From Myxococcus stipitatus (lineage in GTDB: Bacteria; Myxococcota; Myxococcia; Myxococcales; Myxococcaceae): a stretch of DNA of 64,000 nucleotides. The position numbers and the translations under genes were made by a program. Within the stretch, counting starts at the first letter, position 1; each line of letters begins with the position of its first letter. The stretch lies in NCBI RefSeq assembly GCF_038561935.1, contig NZ_CP102770.1:8494001-8558000 (forward strand), read 5' to 3'. This document shows, piece after piece, positions 18,596 through 25,342 of the stretch. The notes under the pieces were generated by a model. It saw only the letters and a list, made by a program, of their open reading frames with translations. It was not told the origin of the DNA and ran no database searches.

Positions 18596-18909
18596 GAGCC
18601 CTCCGGTCTGGAGCGCGCCGAGTCGCTCTCCGCGGCCTGGAGGCGGGAGATGCGTCGCGCCAGCGCCACGCCCAGCGCCGTGGAGCTCACCGACACGACG
18701 ATGCCCGTGAGCACCAGCGCGTGGGGAATCGGGTCCGGCGCACCCGACGGGACTCGCCGCGCCAGGGCCACGAGGACCAGCAGCACGCCGGAGCCCATGA
18801 TGTTCGACGCCAGGATGCGCTTCACCACGTGCCGATGCGCGAAGAGGCCCACCAGCCCCACGCTGAACATCGCCATGCCGGACAGCGCGTAGAGCACCCA
18901 GGAGCTCAC
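18592..18909 (-). CDS. mrpC: Na+/H+ antiporter subunit MrpC (NuoK-like)
   Basis: 105 aa from the GTG at 18909, overlapping the upstream stop (GTGA). Three membrane helices as in NuoK/MrpC. The motif DPIPHALVLTGIVVSVSSTALGVALA is characteristic of MrpC. The C-terminal tail is hydrophilic. Confidence 0.9.
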   Translation of the reverse strand: MSSWVLYALSGMAMFSVGLVGLFAHRHVVKRILASNIMGSGVLLVLVALARRVPSGAPDPIPHALVLTGIVVSVSSTALGVALARRISRLQAAESDSARSRPEGS

Positions 18910-19838
18910 GGGGTCCCCTCGGGCTCCACCTTGGGCGGACGCGCCCCGGGGAAGAACATCAACAGGACCAGGGTGATGGTGACGGTCAGCGCCAGCTCCA
19001 CCACGAAGATGAGCGTGCCAGCCAGGCGCGGAGTGAACTCGAGCAGGCGTCCTCCGGTGAAGAGGGGCGCCACGGCCACGGCCACGAACAACAACGGGCC
19101 TGTCAGCAGCGCCCAGCGCACCCTGCGCGATGACATTCGCGGTGTCCCCATCCGCGTCGTGAGGATGGCCACCACGCCGCCTCCCGCGAGGATGGCGCCC
19201 GCCTGGAACGCGCCGCCGGGGCCGTGCGCGCCCACCCACACGAGATACCCCGCCAGCAGCAACACGGCGGGCGTCATCATCCGGAACAGCTCACCCGTCA
19301 GCGGGTCGTCCTCGGTCTCCAGCGAGGGCCGGTCCGTGCGAGGGTTCACCGCTCGCGCGCCCAGCGCGGCCACCAGGAGCACGGCGATCTCCAGCAGGGT
19401 GTCGTAGCCACGGAAGTTCAAGAGCACCGCCGTGACGGGATGCTCCACGCCGCTGTCGGCCAGTCGCGCGGCGACCTCCGGGCCCAGGCCCTTGCTGTCG
19501 GTGGGCAGCACGAGCACGGCCCAGCCCAGCACACCCGTCAGCGCGGAAGCGGCGAGGATGTCCCAGACCCAGCGGGTGGCGCGGGTGTGGGACTCGGGGG
19601 TGGTCTCCTCCGTCCAGCTCAGCGTGTGCATCAGGAGCGCGCCGGTGAGGCCCGTGCCGACGGCCGCCTCGACCAGCGCGATGTCGGGGGCCTCCAGCCG
19701 TGCCCACGCGAGCGCGGACATCAGGCCCATGGCGACGAAGAGCACCACGGCCTGGGACAGGGCCTCGGTGTGGAGCACCAGCCACGCCAGGAAGGGAAGG
19801 CTCAGGGCGAGCCCTCCATCGAGGAGCACGTCCATCAT
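18906..19838 (-). CDS. mrpB: Fused MrpA C-terminal (MbhD/MbhE) and MrpB subunit
   Basis: 310 aa from the ATG at 19838 (ATGA overlap with the mrpG stop). The N-terminal part is a DUF4040/MbhD-type membrane domain (AWARLEAPDIALVEAAVGTGLTGALL), followed by an MbhE-like segment (VTAVLLNFRGYDTLLEIAVLLVAALG). The C-terminal half is MrpB (GYLVWVGAHGPGGAFQAGAILAGG). In canonical Mrp operons the MbhD/E part is the C-terminus of MrpA; here it is detached from the antiporter module and joined to MrpB. Together with mrpE, F, G and C it completes the membrane arm of the antiporter. Confidence 0.85.
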   Translation of the reverse strand: MMDVLLDGGLALSLPFLAWLVLHTEALSQAVVLFVAMGLMSALAWARLEAPDIALVEAAVGTGLTGALLMHTLSWTEETTPESHTRATRWVWDILAASALTGVLGWAVLVLPTDSKGLGPEVAARLADSGVEHPVTAVLLNFRGYDTLLEIAVLLVAALGARAVNPRTDRPSLETEDDPLTGELFRMMTPAVLLLAGYLVWVGAHGPGGAFQAGAILAGGGVVAILTTRMGTPRMSSRRVRWALLTGPLLFVAVAVAPLFTGGRLLEFTPRLAGTLIFVVELALTVTITLVLLMFFPGARPPKVEPEGTP

Positions 19839-20146
19839 GACTCGCGCGAGCCTCCCCAGGCCCCGACGCCTCGGCGGAGCGCCGCGCGCGCGATGAGCTG
19901 GCAGGTGAAGGCGCTGGAGATGAGGACCAAGAACCAGACGAGGAACAGCTTGAGCGCCGTCGCCCACGAGCCCGCTTCGAGCGACAGACCCACGACCACG
20001 AGGCCGAGCCCCAGGTTGTCGACCTTGGTGAGGGCGTGGAGCCGGCAGTAGACGTCCGGGAAGCGCAGCACCCCCACGGTGCCCGCCAGACAGAAGCCGG
20101 CGCCCGCGAGGAGGAAGAGCGCGGAGAGGACGTTCAGGACGGTCAT
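19835..20146 (-). CDS. mrpG: Na+/H+ antiporter subunit MrpG
   Basis: 103 aa, three membrane segments, with the family signature GTVGVLRFPDVYCRLHALTKVDNLGLGL (Arg-Phe-Pro-Asp and His-Ala-x-Thr-Lys). Overlaps mrpF by 4 bp and the mrpB fusion gene by 4 bp. Confidence 0.92.
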   Translation of the reverse strand: MTVLNVLSALFLLAGAGFCLAGTVGVLRFPDVYCRLHALTKVDNLGLGLVVVGLSLEAGSWATALKLFLVWFLVLISSAFTCQLIARAALRRGVGAWGGSRES

Positions 20147-20430
20147 CGCCTCGGCTCCTCTCGTGACGCCTCCGGAGGGTCGCCGATGGCGAAGCGCACG
20201 AAGGCCACCACGGTGACGGGGGCGAGCAGCGCGAAGATGAGGGCCACGTCTCGCAGCGCGCCCCGGTCTCCATCCGCGGCGAGCAGGACGAGGACTCCCA
20301 CGCCCGTGGTGCCGAACAGCTGCGCCACGATGAAGCGGTCCGTCAGCGTGGGGCCTCGGATGACTCGCACCAGCCCCGCGAGGAGGGTGAGGAACAGGAA
20401 GAACGCCACGCCCGTGCGCAGCTCATGCAT
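20143..20430 (-). CDS. mrpF: Na+/H+ antiporter subunit MrpF
   Basis: 95 aa from the ATG at 20430, overlapping mrpE by 8 bp; the frame is open further upstream, but the sequence before this Met is mrpE-antisense-like and not hydrophobic. It has the conserved VIRGPTLTDRFIVAQLFGT segment and three membrane helices, ending in a short polar tail. Confidence 0.9.
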   Translation of the reverse strand: MHELRTGVAFFLFLTLLAGLVRVIRGPTLTDRFIVAQLFGTTGVGVLVLLAADGDRGALRDVALIFALLAPVTVVAFVRFAIGDPPEASREEPRR

Positions 20431-21025
20431 GGGTGGCCTCGCGAGGAGGAGGGGGCAGACCGAACAGCCGAGACACCCGGCGCTCCAGGTCCTCCAGCTC
20501 GTGCTGGAGCACCTCGCCCCGGTCGACGAGCGAGTGCACCACCAGCTCATCCCCTAAGACGTCCGCGTTCAGCGTGCCCGGCATCAAGCTGAGCGTGAGC
20601 CGGAACACGGTGCAGGGGGCGCCCGCCGGGAGCCGCAACCGGTAGCGGATGAAGACGGGGGAGATGGGCAGGCTGGGCGCCAGTGCGCGCCGGGCCACGT
20701 CGAAGCCACCTTGCACCGAGCCCACCAGGAAGAAGACGGCGAAGCGCGCGATGTCGAGGAGTCGCCAGGAGTATTCGCGCGGGGGACTCAGCATGAAGCT
20801 GACCACGAGCACGGCGGTCACCACGGGTGCGCCGAAGGTGATGCTGCTCAGGTCGCCGTCACACAGGGCCCACCACGAGATGCACACGAAGGCGACGCGC
20901 GCGAGCGCGCTCTTCCAAGCCACCCTGGGGAGCCAGGGGCCTTCCGCCCAGGGCCCCTTCACCCGCTTGAGCTTCCTGACTGTGTCCCGTGCCTGCACGA
21001 GCCAGGACCCTAGTGCCGCGTCCAC
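20423..21025 (-). CDS. mrpE: Na+/H+ antiporter subunit MrpE, first gene of the Mrp operon
   Basis: 200 aa. Membrane helices at residues about 40-85 and 90-115, then the typical MrpE soluble domain with FRLTLSLMPGTLNADVLGDELVVHSL, which identifies the family. It is the promoter-proximal gene of an eight-gene unit in the order E-F-G-(A'B)-C-D-D2-A-like, all overlapping by a few bases, so translation is probably coupled. It lies at the edge of the AT-richer island; its promoter must lie in the 21.03-21.2 kb segment but was not recognised. Confidence 0.9.
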   Translation of the reverse strand: MDAALGSWLVQARDTVRKLKRVKGPWAEGPWLPRVAWKSALARVAFVCISWWALCDGDLSSITFGAPVVTAVLVVSFMLSPPREYSWRLLDIARFAVFFLVGSVQGGFDVARRALAPSLPISPVFIRYRLRLPAGAPCTVFRLTLSLMPGTLNADVLGDELVVHSLVDRGEVLQHELEDLERRVSRLFGLPPPPREATHA

Positions 21026-21621
21026 CGCACACGCCGGAGACGTGTAGCCCGCACGTTCGTCATCCGACGCTTGGGGGCCCCAGTGGCGGACGGGAGACGA
21101 TTGGTAAACACCCCCCTATCCAGAAGTGTCTCTGCAGAACACCCCCCAGAGGCCAGATAACAGGACGATGCCGGCGAACGGCCGACACCATGCCGGAGAA
21201 TTGAGACAAGGCCAGCACACCAATCCATTCGTGACAAGGGCGACGAATCCGCACAGCTCGCAAGGATGCTCCGCATGAGTAAGTTCAAGCGAAGGAAACC
21301 AGGGACGAAGTGAACCTGATCAGTTGCGTGTAGTGCCTCATCTGACCACCAAGAGAACCTCCAATCTAGAAACAGACTCGTCGTCTCAGGAATCAGGGAC
21401 GCAGACCATTCGCGTCGACGGCTTCACGACAGCGTCAGGCCGGCCGTGCAACCATCCATGACTCTACCCAGCGCCCATACGGCCTGGGCAACAGGGATCA
21501 TAGCCGGCGCAAATCCGGCTCCATCTGCACCAGACCCAAAGCGCAGAGGTCACAAAATAGAGACATTTGCCTCACGTCACCCTATCCTGACCAAGAACCC
21601 ATCGAGAGGAAGGAGCCTAGA
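21026..21621. other. Non-coding junction between Mrp operon and low-GC island
   Basis: 596 bp with no convincing gene. Base composition drops progressively from the Mrp operon's high GC to the near-even composition of the island. It should contain the mrpE promoter and that of the plus-strand gene at 21622. No tRNA, integrase, direct repeat or insertion-sequence end was recognised. Confidence 0.5.
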
Positions 21622-22710
21622 GTGCCAAATACGGACCAAGCACTAGACAGACTCAGGACAGCAATGGAGGGCATCGAAGGAAAACTCAAGCGCTCTATTG
21701 ATCACCCCGGGTTTGCCGCACACCTCATGGAAACAGTCACACGAATTCGCTCGGGCTCTCAACAAACCATGATTCGAGCCCACGAACTCCTAAACAAGAT
21801 TCAACAACCAGCCACTATCAACCGCGACAAAACCCAGCAACACCAACAGGAGCTAAACAAGGAACACAACAAAATACAAAACAGACTTCAGAACATCTTC
21901 GACTCAAAGGAACGTGAACCCCTCGAGAAACGCTTGCGCGCAATCGAGCGCGAAACCGCCCATATCAACGAAGAAATAAGCGACATCATTCAGGCCGCAG
22001 ACAAGAGTTCAAAAATTCTTCGATCTCACGAGACAACCGAGTTCAACGACTTGCTTGTCGAAATGGATGGCCTTCTCGACGAAGCATCCGCATTGCTGCG
22101 CGGACTAGACACCACCGCCAAAGTCAAAGAGGCAGTAAAGGCCGACTTCGCGACAAAATCAGAGGCTTTCCTTGATGCAGCGAGCTTTCACCACACCCAA
22201 GCCACCTGGATGTTTCGAACAATGGCTACTATTATTATCGCTATTGCCGCCGGCCTTTATGGCCTCTTCATACGCAGTCCGGCTCACGCGATTGCTCAGT
22301 CCAGTGCTCCGCCCATCCAAATCCCTACCGACCAACTAATACTTCTCGTCGCAGGGCGTGTAGCTTTTCTTGTTCTCGCAGGCTGGGCACTAAAATACGT
22401 CGCAGATCTGCATCGAGCACATGCGGAACAAGCGGTCATCTACCGAGATCGCAAGGCAGCTCTTGGTATTGCAGAAGCAATGCTTGCGGCATCACAAGAA
22501 GACGAGCAACAACGTGAGCTCCTCAAAATGCTTGCCGACGGCTATCTCAATTTCGACCAGAGTGCATTCCGTCGAAACCACACCAAGGCGCCTAAGGAAT
22601 CTGACATCGATCTCCACATAAAGAGATTCAAGGACGCAGTCGATGCCGTGAAACCCATTCTAGAGTCAGTCGCCAGCACCACCGGAAAAGTGAAAACACA
22701 GCAGACCTAG
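21622..22710 (+). CDS. Coiled-coil protein with two membrane segments, unknown function
   Basis: 362 aa from a GTG preceded by GGAAGGAG (7-nt spacing). Residues about 15-175 are highly charged, Gln/Glu/Lys-rich and predicted to form coiled coils. Two hydrophobic helices follow at about 198-220 (WMFRTMATIIIAIAAGLYGLFI) and 235-258, then a cytosolic helical tail of about 100 residues. No family was recognised. Codon use is markedly AT-richer than the flanking genes, indicating foreign origin. It is convergent with the two-gene DUF4365-type unit. Long coiled coil plus membrane pair is an architecture seen in some defence effectors, but this is only suggestive. Confidence 0.7.
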   Translation: MPNTDQALDRLRTAMEGIEGKLKRSIDHPGFAAHLMETVTRIRSGSQQTMIRAHELLNKIQQPATINRDKTQQHQQELNKEHNKIQNRLQNIFDSKEREPLEKRLRAIERETAHINEEISDIIQAADKSSKILRSHETTEFNDLLVEMDGLLDEASALLRGLDTTAKVKEAVKADFATKSEAFLDAASFHHTQATWMFRTMATIIIAIAAGLYGLFIRSPAHAIAQSSAPPIQIPTDQLILLVAGRVAFLVLAGWALKYVADLHRAHAEQAVIYRDRKAALGIAEAMLAASQEDEQQRELLKMLADGYLNFDQSAFRRNHTKAPKESDIDLHIKRFKDAVDAVKPILESVASTTGKVKTQQT

Positions 22711-22829
22711 CGCAGTTGCCAAGCAAGAGATTCGATTATTCCGCATCCCATTCTCGACCACGGCGTCACGAATAACCATGACCAGCCAGAAGCCATGCGG
22801 CATTCGTCTTCTGCCATCCACATAGCATA

Positions 22830-24014
22830 CTATGCAGGTTCCTCAGTCTTCGTCCGTTGAGCCACTACTCCCTTTGACATCCCATTTCCGATCACTCCAA
22901 ACGAATGAGCTCCTAGGAGAACATAGCCTCGTACATTTCTCTTCAGTTCTCCTATACAAACAACCGGCGCACCAATTCCGTGAGCCTCAGTAGCCACTGA
23001 GTATTCTTCCTCCTTTAACGTTACCGACACCAATTCAGTTTCCGAGTCCACAAAACCATCAATTCCAATTGTCCCGGAGGGCTCATCCGGCCATCGCTCC
23101 AGCCGAACAACCTTTCCAACCAGCTGAAAATTCGACAGCGGCTCCTGAAAACGAAGGTGAGCACTCCCCTCTCTGAGATTGCTGACGAGTTCAGGCCCGA
23201 ACGACAACTGCCTTGGAACACTTCTTTCTACTGGCCGAATCGGCGACCAATGCAGCGCCACGTTAAGTTGGGTAAATGGAGCTCCCTCTGCCATGCCCGT
23301 AACTGCATCGCACAGATTCGCGCTCACGCCATGCGCGACACCATCAAAGAATGCTTGCGCTGTATTCTTTATTGCCGCCTCACGCGCAACACTTAGTGCG
23401 CTCGCTAGTCTCAACATCACTTGACGCTCAAACGGCTCCGACTCCACCTGCACCTCAAATGGCAATTCCTCTTGAACCTGGGCGACCCGTGTCGAAATTG
23501 TTATTACATAGCTACCCACCTTCGTTTGCCCTAAACGAGCGTTCCTTGACACAAATCTAGATGCGCCACCTGTCAACAACTTACCGAAGTAGGGCCGTCG
23601 ATCTTTCACTGCGGCCGCAGCCGCTGCATAGAGCCGAAGTGCTCCATCAAACGCTCTCGCACCATCCTTAAGCGGAATTGTACCGTCTCGGGCATCCGCC
23701 CGCTCGATCTGCAGTTCCGTGACATCACAGCCAACATCTCGAACACTCCGATAAATGTCATCTGGAGTGCGTTGCTCAATGCGTCCTAACAAGTTGAGTA
23801 ACTCGGCTGTACGCGTAGCATAGTCACGCACGCTGCGATCAAGCACACATACAGCAGTATACTCTTCACCCGAATCAACCTCGACTCGCTCCCAGTACGA
23901 CACTTTGCCTGGCCGAGAATCAAAGAGCACCCAGCCAGTTCCGCGAAGGTATGCCTCAACCTCCGCAGGTATGAGCCTCACCAGTAGTTCCTTGCTTTGC
24001 GACCAATTCATCAC
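22830..24014 (-). CDS. Unknown 394-aa protein, coupled to DUF4365-like gene
   Basis: 394 aa. It starts at a GTG (24014) in GTGATGA, overlapping the upstream stop, with an alternative ATG one codon later. The N-terminal half is mixed alpha/beta (domain about 1-150). A middle segment has KVGSYVITISTRV followed by a helical region with DGVAHGVSANLCDAV. The C-terminal 90 residues (FQLVGKVVRL...EEEYSVATEAHGIGAPVVCIGELKR) look like an OB-fold-type beta barrel. No function was recognised. Tight coupling to the nuclease-fold gene implies that the two act together. GC content is low, as for the rest of the island. Confidence 0.75.
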   Translation of the reverse strand: MMNWSQSKELLVRLIPAEVEAYLRGTGWVLFDSRPGKVSYWERVEVDSGEEYTAVCVLDRSVRDYATRTAELLNLLGRIEQRTPDDIYRSVRDVGCDVTELQIERADARDGTIPLKDGARAFDGALRLYAAAAAAVKDRRPYFGKLLTGGASRFVSRNARLGQTKVGSYVITISTRVAQVQEELPFEVQVESEPFERQVMLRLASALSVAREAAIKNTAQAFFDGVAHGVSANLCDAVTGMAEGAPFTQLNVALHWSPIRPVERSVPRQLSFGPELVSNLREGSAHLRFQEPLSNFQLVGKVVRLERWPDEPSGTIGIDGFVDSETELVSVTLKEEEYSVATEAHGIGAPVVCIGELKRNVRGYVLLGAHSFGVIGNGMSKGVVAQRTKTEEPA

Positions 24015-24745
24015 GGAGCCTCCCCGTCTCCGATGCGCCGCATCATATCAACAAGAGCATCAACAGTGAGTAACTGACTTTTTTTGATATGCACCGTGAT
24101 GTCTTGTTGTTCTGCACGCTCGGGAGGCGGAGCATCACGCAGCGAATGCCAATACCCACAGTGCATCAATACAGTAGACAACTCGGAGTGCACAACCCAG
24201 TCGACGCACTCCTTTGGAACCAGAACTACAACCAGAATTCTTGGTGAGCTATCCTGATCCCCTCGTAGAAGTTCGTAATTTCTTACTGGCAACACATGGG
24301 AAAAACCATGTTCACGCCACACAAACGACGCCGTGCACTTGAGCTGCACATCAAGCTTTGGTGCCTTCTTGTGAAAAGCTCTACTTGTCGACACTGTCGC
24401 GTCTACTCCATCAACATCAACATCAACGCGACTAACTCCGAATCCTGCAGGTGCACAGATAGCATGAAGGAACGCACGACTAAATTCTTCCTTCCGCATG
24501 TTGATATACTTACCATCCGTGTCTGCATGGAGCTCCGTAGGCTTACCCTCGACGGACATCATCTCGGCGACGTGCTTCAGTGACTTGGCGTGCGGCTGCT
24601 GTCGCTCAAGCCCAAGAGGAGGAGAGCCAGAGAAGTCTCCCAACTCCAAGTCAAACTGCCGATCATCGTGGGGCCCCTTCCTCTGCGCCATGCCAAGAGA
24701 GTTGCGCAGGTTGCACCCGAAAGTCACGTCTTGACAGAAGGCCAC
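24011..24745 (-). CDS. DUF4365-like protein with PD-(D/E)XK-type nuclease signature
   Basis: 244 aa from a GTG at 24745; the ATG at 24691 (M19, MAQRKG) is an alternative, and neither has a clear ribosome-binding site. The signature elements are E86/E87 in an early helix (EEFSRAFLHAICAPAGF), D115 in DGVDATV and the strand LDVQLKCT (D132-x-Q134-x-K136), matching the D...QxK core of DUF4365 proteins, a restriction-endonuclease-like fold family common in prophages and defence loci. The C-terminal part is typical of that family (ILVVVLVPKECVDW). It is the first gene of a two-gene operon. Nuclease activity is inferred, not shown. Confidence 0.7.
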   Translation of the reverse strand: MAFCQDVTFGCNLRNSLGMAQRKGPHDDRQFDLELGDFSGSPPLGLERQQPHAKSLKHVAEMMSVEGKPTELHADTDGKYINMRKEEFSRAFLHAICAPAGFGVSRVDVDVDGVDATVSTSRAFHKKAPKLDVQLKCTASFVWREHGFSHVLPVRNYELLRGDQDSSPRILVVVLVPKECVDWVVHSELSTVLMHCGYWHSLRDAPPPERAEQQDITVHIKKSQLLTVDALVDMMRRIGDGEAP

Positions 24746-25342
24746 ATCACACAGAAAATCCCATCTGCAGTGCGACCTTCATTGACCGAACTGGCCATAC
24801 CGGCATGCCCAAATGAAGCCGTCGGCAGAGCCCTTCCAAATGAAATTCAACGGGCGGGGCGCCCCATAGGCAGCACTGTCGTTGCCCCAATGCCCGCCTT
24901 GAAGGTTGCGTGGTATTTGCCGGACCAGGACCGAATCCAAGTTGAGTGAGGTCTTATTTCAGGCGGCCACGATTGGCGCGCTCATCTCGATACCGCGCTT
25001 CGCACAGTTGCATGATGGAAATCGGCAAGCCACACAACTTGGTAGGCATGGTCGAATGCAGATGGACGACGGACAGCGCGCAGACAGACCACTGAACGTT
25101 CCTTTCGGCTCGAGAGCGGACGATAGAGGACGCCGTTGCAGCATCTCGCAGATTTCGGCATGCCAGTTATCGTCCACAGTGGCACCACCCAGACTCCCCC
25201 CATCGGCCCGCGCGCGCTCGTGACGACCAGTATTCAGCCTCGTCAAGAACATCACAGGTGATGTCTTCCCTGTGCACCGCACGAACTTATCGTGAGCAGC
25301 CCCACACGAACCTGCCTGCGTTCACGCAATCCGCAGGCACGA
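24746..25342. other. Non-coding right flank of low-GC island
   Basis: About 600 bp without a convincing gene. Open frames of about 105 codons exist on both strands, but neither has family resemblance, codon bias or a ribosome-binding site. Composition returns to high GC towards 25.3 kb. The promoter of the minus-strand nuclease-like operon should lie in the first 150 bp. Confidence 0.45.

Noticed and set aside
22821..22834. CATAG-CATA-CTATG hairpin between the convergent island genes as a terminator
   Set aside because: A 5-bp AT-rich stem is too weak, and it overlaps the stop codon of the 394-aa gene.
24906..25282. Two frames of about 105 codons in the right flank of the low-GC island
   Set aside because: Overlap each other on opposite strands, lack ribosome-binding sites and show no family resemblance; no transposase or integrase remnant could be recognised.
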